From contig NZ_JAFFZS010000030.1 in the NCBI RefSeq assembly GCF_016921115.1, positions 40,745-104,744 on the forward strand: a stretch of 64,000 nt of DNA. The letters are read 5' to 3'. The notes under the pieces were generated by a model. That model was not told the DNA's origin, searched no databases, and was given only the letters and a program-made list of their open reading frames with translations. Below, in pieces: positions 36,735-45,735 of the stretch. Both the position numbers and the translations under genes were made by a program. Position 1 is the first letter of the stretch. Each line of letters begins with the position of its first letter. Source of the stretch: Streptomyces actuosus. GTDB taxonomy: Bacteria; Actinomycetota; Actinomycetes; Streptomycetales; Streptomycetaceae.

Positions 36735-38110
36735 CAGCGGGCACCTCCGAGCGGCAGGGTCGCGAGGACGGCGGGCAGCTGTTCACGGTCCAGCCGGGCC
36801 AGACCGGTCTTCGCGGCCCGCGCCGCCTGCTCCAGTTCGCGGCGGGCGTCGGTCAACTCCTGGTTGCTGCGCCCGGTGATGCGCACGTGACCGGTGAGCG
36901 TCACGTCCTGCCGACCGCCCTTGGCGAGCGTCAGGCTGAACGTCGTGGCCAGTGCGGGAACCGAGGTCAGCTGCGCCACCAGCTGCGCCAGCGAGGTGCT
37001 CTCGCCGCCCAACTGCGGCCAGCGCCGCACCCAGTACGTGGTGTGCCGTCGGTTGTCGCAGCGCCAGCTGCGGCTGGACTCCTCCGTCCGCGGCTGCGGC
37101 GCCTCGCCGCGGCCGGCCTGCGCGGCCTGCGCGGTCACCATCGGGTTGGCACACGCGGAGGTGGCGATGGCCGCCGTCAACTCCTCCTCGTTCAGCACGT
37201 TCGCCCGGAACCCGGCGCCGGTCAGCCGGCTCGCCAGATGCTCCGCGGCCCGCGCCAGGCACTTCTGCGCACCGACCAGACCGCCGCCGCGTGCGGCGAC
37301 CGCCTCCGGGCACAGCTCGGGATCCAGCTTCAGCGCGATCCAGGTGATGCGCACCGCGGGGGAGCCCGTCTGGGCCTGCAGCGGAGCGTAGTTGCTCACC
37401 ACCACCGACTGCTGCGGCAGGTGCAGGGCGGGCGCGGGCTGCGTGTGCACCACGATCTGCGCCGACTCCAGCAGGATCCCGTCGACCTCCAGCACGTCCC
37501 GGACGACGGCGACGGGCAGCGGTCTGCGTCCGCGCTCGGCACGCAGCGCACCGGCGTCCGACTCCACCTGGAGCACGGCGGTCAGGAAACCTCCGTCGCC
37601 CACCATGCCGATCGGGCGCTGGTCGTGGTCGTCGCCGCGGCTGTGGCTGTAGGTGCGCAGATTCGGGTCGCACTCCACGGCCGGCGCGAGACCCGAGTCC
37701 GTGTCCGGCGGCACCACGGCGCCGGCGGCGCGGCGGCGTCGCGCCCGCAACGCCAGCAGCGTGCCCAGCCATTCGGGAAGGGAGCGGCCGCGGCGCCGTA
37801 CCACGGCGAGCACGACGAGCAGCGCCGCGACCACGCCGGCCGGCACCAGCACGTACGTCCCGGCGATCCAGCCGCACACCACGACCGCCGCCGCGGCCTC
37901 CAGCAGCACCAGCCGCTGCACGGCGAACGAACCCCCGCGTCCGGAACGCGACTTCGGATGCGGGGTGACGGAGCCACGCTGGGACCCGGGGGCCGGGTGC
38001 CCGGCCCCTTGTGGGGAGGGGGAGGCCGCGCCGCGGCCCTGCGGCCGGCGCGGGCCGGCCGATCGTGAGCCCGATTGCGATCGCGACCGGGTCCGCGTCG
38101 CGGAAGCCAT
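36734..38110 (-). CDS. eccE: Type VII secretion protein EccE
   Basis: Membrane component at the periphery of the ESX channel complex. The 458-residue protein has a basic, S/G/P-rich cytosolic N-terminus (1-60), two adjacent transmembrane helices (~65-85 and ~88-105, with RRRGRSLPEWL after the second) and a large soluble domain. This EccE topology, next to eccB and mycP, supports the call. The ATG at 38110 has GGAG five bases upstream; the frame is open for another 72 codons upstream but without a start site of similar quality. Divergent from eccB. Sequence conservation in EccE is low, so the call rests on topology and neighbourhood. Confidence 0.82.
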   Translation of the reverse strand: MASATRTRSRSQSGSRSAGPRRPQGRGAASPSPQGAGHPAPGSQRGSVTPHPKSRSGRGGSFAVQRLVLLEAAAAVVVCGWIAGTYVLVPAGVVAALLVVLAVVRRRGRSLPEWLGTLLALRARRRRAAGAVVPPDTDSGLAPAVECDPNLRTYSHSRGDDHDQRPIGMVGDGGFLTAVLQVESDAGALRAERGRRPLPVAVVRDVLEVDGILLESAQIVVHTQPAPALHLPQQSVVVSNYAPLQAQTGSPAVRITWIALKLDPELCPEAVAARGGGLVGAQKCLARAAEHLASRLTGAGFRANVLNEEELTAAIATSACANPMVTAQAAQAGRGEAPQPRTEESSRSWRCDNRRHTTYWVRRWPQLGGESTSLAQLVAQLTSVPALATTFSLTLAKGGRQDVTLTGHVRITGRSNQELTDARRELEQAARAAKTGLARLDREQLPAVLATLPLGGAR

Positions 38111-38316
38111 CACTCCAAAACCCCCGAAGTCTCCCGAAAACCCTTGCGCTGCGGTCTCGTCAAGTCCCGAGCACCCTACCCGTGCCATGGACACGGCCGC
38201 GCAACAGGCATAGTAGGGGGCGGCTCTGACAGTCGAGGCATCAGAGGCGAACGAGGACGGGGGACGGATCTGCACAGGTCCCCCACGGCTCCGCAACGGG
38301 GAGAGAGCGGACACAG

Positions 38317-39843
38317 ATGGCATCACGGCGCGACGAACTCAACGCCTACACCTTCGCGAAGCGCCGCACGCTCGCGTCATTTCTGCAGCCTGCGCCCTCC
38401 GGCTCCGAGGAGGGCGCGCCCAAGCCGCTCGGCGCCCTGGTGCCCGGCCTTGTGATCGGCGTCGTGATCCTCGCGGTGTTCGGCGCGATCGGCATGTTCA
38501 GCCCGACCGCACCCAAGGGCTGGGACAGCCCCGGTGAACACGTCATCGTCGCCAGCAAGTCGACCACCCGCTACGTCGTTCTCAAGACCGGCAAGGAGAC
38601 GCAGCTCCACCCGGTGCTGAACATGGCCTCCGCCAAGCTGCTGCTGGACCCGAGCAAGAACAGCGTCATCACCGTCGACGAGAAGGTCCTCGACAGCGGA
38701 AAACCCCCGCACGGCGCCACGATCGGCATCCCCTACGCCCCCGACCGCCTGCCGTCCTCCGCCGAGGCCGAGTCCGCCAAGCGCTGGGCGGTGTGCGAAC
38801 GCCCCGGCGACGGCGGGCGCGCCATCCAGAAGGCGGCGTTCGTCCTCGCGAAGAAGGAGTGGGCCAGGACGGAGGGCGGCAGCCGGCTCACCGGCGGCGA
38901 CCTGATGTACGTCGTCGGACCGGACGGCAGGACGCAGTACGTCGTCGACGCCGAGGGCACCAAGTACCAGCTGGCCGACCCGGCCGACAAGGAACTGCTC
39001 AAGGCCCTCGACACCCAGAGCCGCGCCCCGCAGCGCGTCTCCCAGGAGTGGCTCGACACCCTCCACACCGGCGACCCGGTCGCCGTCCCCGGCATCGACG
39101 GCACCCCCGGCGCGACCGCGGGCGCCTCCGCCGCCCTCGGCGAGTACGACAAGGTCGGCGAGGTCATCAAGGCCTACGACGGCCGGGTCATGCAGTACTA
39201 CGTGGTGCTGCGGGGCAAGGTCGCCCGCATCTCGGAGTTCACCGCCACCCTCCTGCTCAACAGCGGCGACCTCGTCGCCGTCGGCCAGGCCGGTGAGGCC
39301 CAGCAGGTCAGCCCCGGCGCCGTGGCCGACAGCACCAGCTTCGACGGCACCAAGAACTGGCCGACGTACAGGCCGCGCACGGTCAACGACGGCGCGAGCA
39401 CGACGTCGGGCCGCAACACCGTCTGCAACGTGCTGCGTTCGGTGAACGCGGGGAACGGCCGGACCACCCTGTCCACCTGGGTGGGCACCGACTTCCCCGC
39501 CCAGCTGCCCACCGGTTCCTCCAGCGCCTACGTCACCCCCGGCTCGGGCCAGCTCTACCGCCAGTTCCAGGGCACCGAGACCAAAGCCGGCGGCGTCTTC
39601 CTCGTCACCGACACCGGCCTGCGCTACGCCCTGCAGTCCAACAGCGACAGCGCCACCGACGACAAGGGCATCGGCACCTCGGCCGAGCAGCGCAAGCAGG
39701 AACTGAACGAGGCGAGGATCGCCCAGACCCGCCTCGGCTACGAGAAGGTCGACCCCGTCCCGATCCCGGTGGAGTGGTCGACGTTCCTGCCGACCGGCCC
39801 GCGCCTGTCCGAGGCGGCGGCGCGGCAGCCGCAGGGCTCCTAG
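38317..39843 (+). CDS. eccB: Type VII secretion protein EccB
   Basis: Core ESX membrane component, 508 residues. MASRRDELNAYTFAKRRTLASFL is the conserved cytosolic N-terminus, followed by one transmembrane helix (~41-61) and an extracytoplasmic domain with repeated R/K-Y-V-V-D-type strands (TRYVVLKTGKETQLHPVLN, RTQYVVDAEGTKYQLADP) as in EccB structures. Two cysteines in the exported part (VCERPG, TVCNVL) could form the family's disulfide. GGGGAGAGAG precedes the ATG. mycP follows 64 bp downstream and is probably cotranscribed. Confidence 0.94.
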   Translation: MASRRDELNAYTFAKRRTLASFLQPAPSGSEEGAPKPLGALVPGLVIGVVILAVFGAIGMFSPTAPKGWDSPGEHVIVASKSTTRYVVLKTGKETQLHPVLNMASAKLLLDPSKNSVITVDEKVLDSGKPPHGATIGIPYAPDRLPSSAEAESAKRWAVCERPGDGGRAIQKAAFVLAKKEWARTEGGSRLTGGDLMYVVGPDGRTQYVVDAEGTKYQLADPADKELLKALDTQSRAPQRVSQEWLDTLHTGDPVAVPGIDGTPGATAGASAALGEYDKVGEVIKAYDGRVMQYYVVLRGKVARISEFTATLLLNSGDLVAVGQAGEAQQVSPGAVADSTSFDGTKNWPTYRPRTVNDGASTTSGRNTVCNVLRSVNAGNGRTTLSTWVGTDFPAQLPTGSSSAYVTPGSGQLYRQFQGTETKAGGVFLVTDTGLRYALQSNSDSATDDKGIGTSAEQRKQELNEARIAQTRLGYEKVDPVPIPVEWSTFLPTGPRLSEAAARQPQGS

Positions 39844-39907
39844 GGCCGGACCACCAGACCACGGGACACGAGCGCACAGGACACGAGGGCCGGAGGGCGA
39901 CGAACTC

Positions 39908-41173
39908 ATGCTGAAGGCAAGGACGCGGGGGCGTGCGCGGGCCGCGTCGGCCCTGGCGGCGGGAACGGTGCTGACGACCGCCCTGGTCGCGCTGCCCGCG
40001 CCCGCGTGGGCGGAGGACGGCGGTCAGTGCACCTTCCCGTCGAAGCCCTACACGGCCCGCCCCTGGGCGTTGCAGCGCGTCAACCTCGACGAGCTGTGGG
40101 CGCAGTCAACCGGCAAGAACGTCCAGGTGGCCGTCATCGACACGGGTGTGGACATCAGGAACCCGCAGCTGAAGAAGGCGGTCGACGCGTCGAAGGGCGA
40201 GAACCTCCTGAAGAAGAAGAACGACAAGGGCGAGGACGTCGACCGGGGCAACGACCAGGGCACCACGGACACGGTCGGCCACGGCACCCGCGTCGCCGGC
40301 ATCATCGCCGCCCGCCCGGCCAAGGGCACCGGGTTCGTCGGTCTCGCGCCCGACGCCACGATCATCCCCGTCAAGCAGAACGACGCCGAGGGCAACGGCA
40401 CCGCGGCAACCCTCGCGACGGCCATCCGCGACGCGGTCGACAAGGGCGCCGACGTCATCAACATCTCCCAGGACACCGCCAACGCCGTCGAGCCCGACGC
40501 CCGGCTGAAGCAGGCGGTCGACTACGCCCTCGGCAAGCGGGTCGTGGTCGTCGCCTCCGCCGGAAACGACGGCCTCGGCGGCAACGTCAAGGTCACGTAC
40601 CCGGCGTCGTACGACGGGGTGCTGGCGGTGGCCGCGTCCGACCGCAACAACGAACGCGCCGCCTTCTCCCAGTCGGGAGAATTCGTGGGCGTGGCCGCAC
40701 CGGGCGTCGACATGATCTCCACCGTCCCGGGCGGCGGCCACTGCTCCGACAACGGCACCAGCTTCTCCGCGCCCTACGTGGCCGGTGTGGCGGCCCTGCT
40801 GAAGTCCAAGTACCCCGACTGGACGGCCCGGCAGGTCGTCGCCCAGATCGAGCAGACGGCCGAGCGCTCCATCCCCGGCCACGACCGCCTCGTCGGCTGG
40901 GGCGTCGTCGACCCCGTCAAGGCCCTCACGAACGTCGACCCGGCACACCCGGTCGAGTCGCCCCGGCCCGACAACGGCGTCACCGGCGCCGAGGCCCCCT
41001 ACGTCGCTCCCCTCCACTTCGGCGAGACCGCCGACGAACGCAACACCCGCATGGCCACCTACGTCGTCGTCGGCGGCCTCGTCCTGGTCGCCGGCCTCGG
41101 CGGCACGGCGGTGGCACTCCGGGACGCCCGGCGGCGCCGCGAACGGCTGGCGGGCGGTCCGGGCCCCCGCTGA
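39908..41173 (+). CDS. mycP: Mycosin, subtilisin-like protease of the ESX system
   Basis: Membrane-anchored S8 serine protease of 421 residues. Signal peptide ~1-35 (ALVALPAPAWA-E). The catalytic triad is complete: D78 (VAVIDTGVD), H125 (GHGTRVAG) and S285 (NGTSFSAPYVAG), with the oxyanion Asn in ASAGNDG. A proline-rich stretch and a C-terminal transmembrane helix (~384-403) followed by RRRRER end the protein, as in MycP1-5. Mycosins stabilise the ESX complex and process some substrates. GGAGGGCGACGAACTC precedes the ATG. Confidence 0.95.
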   Translation: MLKARTRGRARAASALAAGTVLTTALVALPAPAWAEDGGQCTFPSKPYTARPWALQRVNLDELWAQSTGKNVQVAVIDTGVDIRNPQLKKAVDASKGENLLKKKNDKGEDVDRGNDQGTTDTVGHGTRVAGIIAARPAKGTGFVGLAPDATIIPVKQNDAEGNGTAATLATAIRDAVDKGADVINISQDTANAVEPDARLKQAVDYALGKRVVVVASAGNDGLGGNVKVTYPASYDGVLAVAASDRNNERAAFSQSGEFVGVAAPGVDMISTVPGGGHCSDNGTSFSAPYVAGVAALLKSKYPDWTARQVVAQIEQTAERSIPGHDRLVGWGVVDPVKALTNVDPAHPVESPRPDNGVTGAEAPYVAPLHFGETADERNTRMATYVVVGGLVLVAGLGGTAVALRDARRRRERLAGGPGPR

Positions 41174-41289
41174 CCGAGCCGACCGCCCGGCGACGACGCC
41201 CCGCTCAGCCCTGCCGCGGTGGTGGCGACCGCCTCGCTCTGGTCATCCAGCCCAGCTTGGCACGACCGACGCGGGCCCTGCCGTCGGGC

Positions 41290-41832
41290 TCAGTCGTCCT
41301 TCTTCAAACACGGCTGCTGCTTCTTGAGCGCTGCCGTGTAGCCGGACATCAGTTCCTTCATGGCTGTCTCGTCGCGTCGTCCGGGCTTCCAGTTCTCGAT
41401 GAAGGTGCTGATGTCCTCCTCTTCGACGTCCGTGCCGCGGCACTGGATCAGCGATACGGCGGCATGGTCGCTGTAGGCGATCGAGCCCCCCTCCGCGGAC
41501 TTCGGGTCCCCGGTACGCGCGCGGTGCAGGAGGATTCTCTGCGCCGAAGAGCCGATGGTGATGCGCTCCGTGCTGACGACCAACACCTCGGTGCTGTCGA
41601 CTGAGACATGGCATAGCCCTGTTCCCTCGGCCGCGCCGTCGACCTGATTGTCCGACACCTTCTGACCAGATGCCGGCAGGAGTCGTGACAGCGGGCCGGT
41701 CGGGACAGGTACTCCGCAGAGTGCCTTCGGAATTGTGAACTCTTGCTTGGGCGGGTTCGACGAGCACCCAGCTGCCGTCATGGCGGCGCAGAGCACTGCA
41801 ACGCTGCGCACAAAAAGGGTCTGAGGGTTCAT
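41290..41832 (-). CDS. Putative lipoprotein of the ESX accessory operon
   Basis: A 180-residue protein with a type II signal peptide: VRSVAVLCAAMTAAGC23, lipobox TAAGC. The mature part starts SSNPPKQEF and contains four more cysteines (ALCGVPV, GLCHVS, IQCRG, QPCLKK), suggesting disulfides outside the cell. It resembles DUF3558-type small actinobacterial lipoproteins in layout, but I cannot confirm that. GAGGAG lies nine bases before the ATG at 41832, which overlaps the stop of a small upstream ORF (ATGA). It is the last gene of a leftward operon with the 767- and 158-residue proteins. The local G+C and codon bias are weaker than in neighbouring genes. Confidence 0.75.
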   Translation of the reverse strand: MNPQTLFVRSVAVLCAAMTAAGCSSNPPKQEFTIPKALCGVPVPTGPLSRLLPASGQKVSDNQVDGAAEGTGLCHVSVDSTEVLVVSTERITIGSSAQRILLHRARTGDPKSAEGGSIAYSDHAAVSLIQCRGTDVEEEDISTFIENWKPGRRDETAMKELMSGYTAALKKQQPCLKKDD

Positions 41833-42020
41833 TTGTGGCTGCTCCTCACGCCACCTGGAGCGCCTCGTTCCTGCGGCGCATCCATGTAGGTGGAGGTCAG
41901 GCCTTCTACGGCGGACACGAGGCCCGGCTCCACCGCCCAGAGGTTGGCGCTGACGGGGTTGCCTCGGCGCGCGATGTCCGGCACGGCAGGCTGCTGCTTC
42001 GGGGACGCCTCGCTCGTCAT
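41829..42020 (-). CDS. Possible small protein coupled to the lipoprotein gene
   Basis: A 63-residue frame from ATG 42020 (MTSEASPKQQ, then SANLWAVEPGLVSAVEGL) ends in a TGA sharing bases with the lipoprotein ATG (ATGA). That overlap and a coherent amphipathic helix favour a real gene. Against it, there is no good ribosome binding site before 42020, and the frame remains open further upstream in non-coding-looking sequence. If real it belongs to the T7SS accessory operon. No family recognised. Confidence 0.45.
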   Translation of the reverse strand: MTSEASPKQQPAVPDIARRGNPVSANLWAVEPGLVSAVEGLTSTYMDAPQERGAPGGVRSSHK

Positions 42021-42181
42021 CTGCAGGCGATAGAGGGGAAAATACGTGGTCTGATATCGCGATGCTGCACACCACCGTCGGCACGGTGAACGCGCATCGC
42101 TGGTCGCCCGACGAGTAGCCTTCTGCAACCAGGGAACGACAAGGCAGTGAGTCGCCCCCCGCAGTAGGCTTTCTGGGGCGC

Positions 42182-44485
42182 TCAACCGCGGCCCTCCGAT
42201 GTCCACTGCGCGCCGTCCGTGTGACTGACACCTGCCGATGTGCGAGCGGCCCGGCGGAGGTCCTTGGCGGTCTCGGCATCGATGTCCTGATTGTTCACCA
42301 ATGCGTGATCGACGGCAGCCCCGGCAGAGTCGATGGCGGCTGTGCGACCCTGTGTGTAGTTTGTGCTGGCCTCGCTCTGGGCTTCTGTCACCGTGTCCTT
42401 CTCGATGCTCTTCATGACGGATTCCTGGATGTCCTCCGAGGCCCATTCCAAGGCGGTGCCGGCGATGGGGACACGTTCGCCTGCCTTCTCGATGCCCATG
42501 CCCAGGACGCGGTTCACCCATTTCTGCTTGTCGGCCGCTGCATCGTTGTACTCCTGGTCCGACGCCGTGTGGTACTCGTAGATCGCGTGGGCCCGGGCAT
42601 CGCTCATGATGCCCGCGATCGCCGACCCGGGAGCGACGGCGGCACCCACGCGTCCGTCGAGCGACGCCGTCGAGTCGCTGTCGCCGTTGATGACGTGGTC
42701 CACCACGTCCGCCGTGTAGGCCTGCTGCGCGGTGGTGACGGTGGCGTAGGCGTCGGGGTCCTGGCCCACCTCGGCGAGGAATCGGTTGACGTTGCCCGAG
42801 TCGAGGTCGGCCGCGGCCCCGAAGGTGGGGAGGAGGTCACTGCTGGGATCCTCCCGGTACATCGCCCGCTGCATGTCCCCCATGTACTCCGCCGAGATGT
42901 CGCCGAGGCTCGCGCGCAGGCCGTAGAGGGGGCCGGTGTCCTCGTCGATGTCCCCGTTCTCGTTGTGCCGGATCAGCTCGGGGTGCCGGCCGAACCTGTC
43001 GACGATCTCGCGGACCAGGCCGGCCCGGGCCTCCGTGTGCTTGACGGCGTCGGCGGTGTCGTCGCTGTCGTACGGGCGGCCCGTCGTCGCCGCTTCAAGG
43101 GCGTGGCCGAGGGCCTGGGGGCCCAAGGCGAGGGCCGCACGCCTCTTGTCCTCGTCGGCAAGGGTGTTGACGTCGTTGGTGTCGACCGACCACTCGAAGT
43201 CCTCGTCGGTGAACAGATCGAGGTAGGACGTGAAGCCGGGGTCGCCGCCCTGCTTCACCGTGCCGTCCCGGTTGTACGCGGTCGGCGGCTCGGTGAAGAG
43301 CTTCTCCGCGGCCTCGGGACTGTGCCCGAGCGCCTCCAGGACGCTGTTGACCGGGGAGAAGCCGGTGCCGAGGTCGCCCGACGGGTTGAAGCCGTAGGTG
43401 TCGGGCATGCCCGCCTGCCTGCCGTGCAGGAAGAAGTCCGGGTCCTCCTGGTGGACCTGGGTGATGTGCTCGGCGATGGGGGTGAGGAACCGGGCGTCGT
43501 AGTCGCCGTAGCGCAGCAGACCGCCGAGGACCTGGTAGCCGTAGGGCTTGTCGAACTGGCCGGGGGCCCAGCTGATCTGCTGGGTGCCCAGGCGCCGGAA
43601 CTCCGCGTTCCAGCTGTCGGGCAGGTGGTGCCGGTGATCGGGGTCGGTGGCGTTGGCCAGTGTGTAGCCCATGGCCTTCTGCAGGTCCTGCACCGCGGCC
43701 AGCCGGTGCTTGGAGGCGTCCGGACCGGTGCCGTCGATGGCCATGTCGGCGTAGAACTGCAGCGCCTTCTCGGGCCCGCCGAGCCCCTGGTAGAACTCGG
43801 TGGCGAACTCGCCGTCCTTCTCGTCGGAGTTGTAGGTCAGCAGGTCGTCGAACTCGCGCAGCTCGGCGTCGGTCATCCTGTGGCCCTTGCGGGCCAGTTC
43901 GAGGGCGCGCTCGACCTCGGCGTCGTTCAGGGACCCGTAGTGGGAGTGTCCGGCGTTGTGGGCGTCGTTGCCGTGGCTCTTGCCCAGGGCGCGGGCGACG
44001 GAGGAGTCGATCTCCCGGGCGTGGCCGAGGATCAGGTTGATCCGGTCCTCCAGTTCCTGCCGGGCGTCCAGCTGTTCCTGGGTGCGTTCGTCCGTGTCGC
44101 CGCGCACATGCGGGAAGAAGCAGCGGACCTTGCCGTCCCCGAGTTCCTGGACGCGGATCCCGAGTGTCGCGGCATCGTCCTGCGCCGCCTGCCGGAGTTG
44201 CTTCTGGAGCGCGGTGAGTTCCGTGTGCCCGTCGTCGAGCACCTGGTGGATGCTGTCCGCCTCGGTGTGGAGGTCCGCGATCTCCTCGGCCGTCCTGGTG
44301 ATGAACTCGCGGGTCACCGTGGCGTTGACGCCGGCCCACCGGGCCCGGTCCGACTTGGCCTGCATGCCCTGCCGGGCGTCGTCCGCCGCCTTCTTCAGCG
44401 CGGCGACGGTCTTCTTCCAGTCCGCCACGGCGGTGCCGAGCCTGCCGAGGTCGACCTCGACGAGGTCCGTGAAGCTCAGAGCCAT
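42182..44485 (-). CDS. Large WXG-headed protein, probable type VII secretion substrate (DUF6571-like)
   Basis: A 767-residue protein. The N-terminal ~110 residues are a helical hairpin with W50-A-G52, like the WXG motif of ESX substrates, followed by a coiled region (LTALQKQLRQAAQ). A histidine-rich stretch lies near residues 168-184. The rest is acidic and mostly helical, with repeated 'D/E-L-x-x-L-x-Y' patterns, and the C-terminus (WVNRVLGMGIEKAGERVPIAGTALEWASEDI) resembles DUF6571-type Streptomyces proteins. No transmembrane helix, signal peptide or recognisable toxin motif. The 158-residue gene ends 12 bases upstream, like the small-partner/large-substrate pairs of LXG systems. Secretion through the neighbouring ESX is inferred. 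Confidence 0.7.
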   Translation of the reverse strand: MALSFTDLVEVDLGRLGTAVADWKKTVAALKKAADDARQGMQAKSDRARWAGVNATVTREFITRTAEEIADLHTEADSIHQVLDDGHTELTALQKQLRQAAQDDAATLGIRVQELGDGKVRCFFPHVRGDTDERTQEQLDARQELEDRINLILGHAREIDSSVARALGKSHGNDAHNAGHSHYGSLNDAEVERALELARKGHRMTDAELREFDDLLTYNSDEKDGEFATEFYQGLGGPEKALQFYADMAIDGTGPDASKHRLAAVQDLQKAMGYTLANATDPDHRHHLPDSWNAEFRRLGTQQISWAPGQFDKPYGYQVLGGLLRYGDYDARFLTPIAEHITQVHQEDPDFFLHGRQAGMPDTYGFNPSGDLGTGFSPVNSVLEALGHSPEAAEKLFTEPPTAYNRDGTVKQGGDPGFTSYLDLFTDEDFEWSVDTNDVNTLADEDKRRAALALGPQALGHALEAATTGRPYDSDDTADAVKHTEARAGLVREIVDRFGRHPELIRHNENGDIDEDTGPLYGLRASLGDISAEYMGDMQRAMYREDPSSDLLPTFGAAADLDSGNVNRFLAEVGQDPDAYATVTTAQQAYTADVVDHVINGDSDSTASLDGRVGAAVAPGSAIAGIMSDARAHAIYEYHTASDQEYNDAAADKQKWVNRVLGMGIEKAGERVPIAGTALEWASEDIQESVMKSIEKDTVTEAQSEASTNYTQGRTAAIDSAGAAVDHALVNNQDIDAETAKDLRRAARTSAGVSHTDGAQWTSEGRG

Positions 44486-44496
44486 TGCGGATCCCC

Positions 44497-44973
44497 CTAC
44501 TTGAAGTACTCGTCCAGCTGCGACACGGACACGGTCGAGCCGTCGCTGCCGCGGAGCACGGTCCCGATACGGGCGTCGTCCTGCGCATGGAGCCTGCGGC
44601 TGTAGTCGAGGTGGTCGGAGATGTGCGCACAGGCCTGCAGCACCGACTTCAGCTGCGACGACCAGACCTCGACGGTCTTGTGCAGAGCGGCGCCGGTGGC
44701 GAAGTTGTGCGTGTCCAGGGCGGAGGCCGCCTGCGCGGTGGAGCCCGCCCCGTCCTTGCCCGCTCCCGCCGTGGAGATGTCGGCCTCCTTGCGGACGTCC
44801 TCGAACAGCAGGTGGGCGTCGTGGCCGACGGCACCCAGGTCGTCCTGGTGCACGACCAGGTCACCGCCTCCGCCTCCGCCTCCGCCGTCCGCGGGCAGCT
44901 GGTTGAGGCGCATGTGCGTGGACTGCCGTTCGGCGGCCTGTGCCTTCAGTTGCTCCCACTCGTCCCATGCCAT
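44497..44973 (-). CDS. WXG100-like small partner protein of the 767-residue protein
   Basis: A 158-residue, mostly helical protein starting at ATG 44973 (MAWDEWEQLK). It has eight consecutive glycines at residues 30-37, then two long helices around a turn with W104-S-S (VEVWSSQL), near the place of the WXG turn. It ends SVSQLDEYFK. GGAAGG is eleven bases upstream of the start. Twelve bases separate it from the next gene, so the two are cotranscribed and their products may form a heterodimer, as Esx pairs do. No enzymatic motif. The family match is by pattern only. Confidence 0.7.
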   Translation of the reverse strand: MAWDEWEQLKAQAAERQSTHMRLNQLPADGGGGGGGGDLVVHQDDLGAVGHDAHLLFEDVRKEADISTAGAGKDGAGSTAQAASALDTHNFATGAALHKTVEVWSSQLKSVLQACAHISDHLDYSRRLHAQDDARIGTVLRGSDGSTVSVSQLDEYFK

Positions 44974-45460
44974 GTGCAGGACCTTCCCCGTGAGTGTGGC
45001 GTGCGTCCGTACGATGATGTGCGTGTGCGACCGTGGCGTGCTCGTCGTGCCGCCGCTCATGTCGCCCAGTGCCGCAGGGAGAACAACGAGCACGCTAGCA
45101 AGCCGAGTTGCCGGCGGCCCGGACGGGCGCGGAGCCGTGACGGCCGGAGTGTGGAAATTTGATGGAGAGCCGCGGGGCGCGGCGGGCGGCGCGCTCCGGC
45201 GGCGGCGCCGGAGTGGTGTGGCCTCGGGGAGCGACGCGGTCCCGACTGCCATGGCTGACCGGCAAATCAGGCGATCTGCGGCAGCTGTGTCGAACCGGTA
45301 ACTGAGTTGGGTCACACCTCGGTTGGTGCGATTGTTCGGGTTGACTAAAGTGGTGAACGCGTTGTCGGTCGCGGCTCGCTTTGCGATCGTACGGCGGGTG
45401 GTTACAACGGCCGGGCCGGACATCGGCACGGGACCGTACGGGGAAACGGGGAGGAGCGTC
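44974..45460. other. Divergent intergenic region before the WXG100 genes
   Basis: A 487-bp region between the leftward accessory operon and the rightward esx genes. It is less G+C-rich around 45290-45410, with a TTGACT at 45337-45342, so promoters for both directions probably lie here. No convincing gene. Confidence 0.5.
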
Positions 45461-45685
45461 GTGCTTGTGAACGGCATGGCGGGGAGCGTCTCGGCGACCA
45501 GCGCGGCCGACCGGCCGCCAAGGCTCTGAACAGGTCTGCCCGGTTTTCGCATCAGCCTCGTCACAAGTCACCGTGACGACTTCAGCGGTCGGCCCGGCGG
45601 CGGAACGATCGACTGGAGCCCCGCGTACCAGGTGACGAGGCGGCTCACCGAGCTCGGCGACGAGCACCGGCAGCAGCGGCGGTGA
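45461..45685 (+). pseudogene. Small ORF interrupted by in-frame TGA
   Basis: GTG 45461, preceded by GGGGAGGAGCGTC, opens a frame encoding MLVNGMAGSVSATSAADRPP-RL, then TGA at 45527-45529. The same frame continues to TGA 45683 with coding-like third-position bias and a protein-like tail (GGTIDWSPAYQVTRRLTELG, then DEHRQQRR). The second part has no usable start codon of its own before the GTG at 45638. Either a nonsense mutation broke a 74-codon gene, the TGA is read through, or the 5' and 3' pieces are unrelated. It lies 50 bp before the first WXG100 gene and on the same strand. No family recognised. Confidence 0.45.
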
Positions 45686-45735
45686 GCCGGAACAACTGCA
45701 TCAGGAAACAGACGAGGAAAGGCAGGAGGCTGGTC

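Noticed and set aside
41829..42521. A 230-codon minus-strand frame over the end of the 767-residue gene
   Set aside because: Its first two thirds read the larger gene out of frame (R/H/G-rich); only the last 63 codons are a plausible gene.
45323..45460. Extending the small ORF before the WXG100 genes back to 45323
   Set aside because: That part has poor third-position bias and no ribosome binding site; the GTG at 45461 has a strong one.
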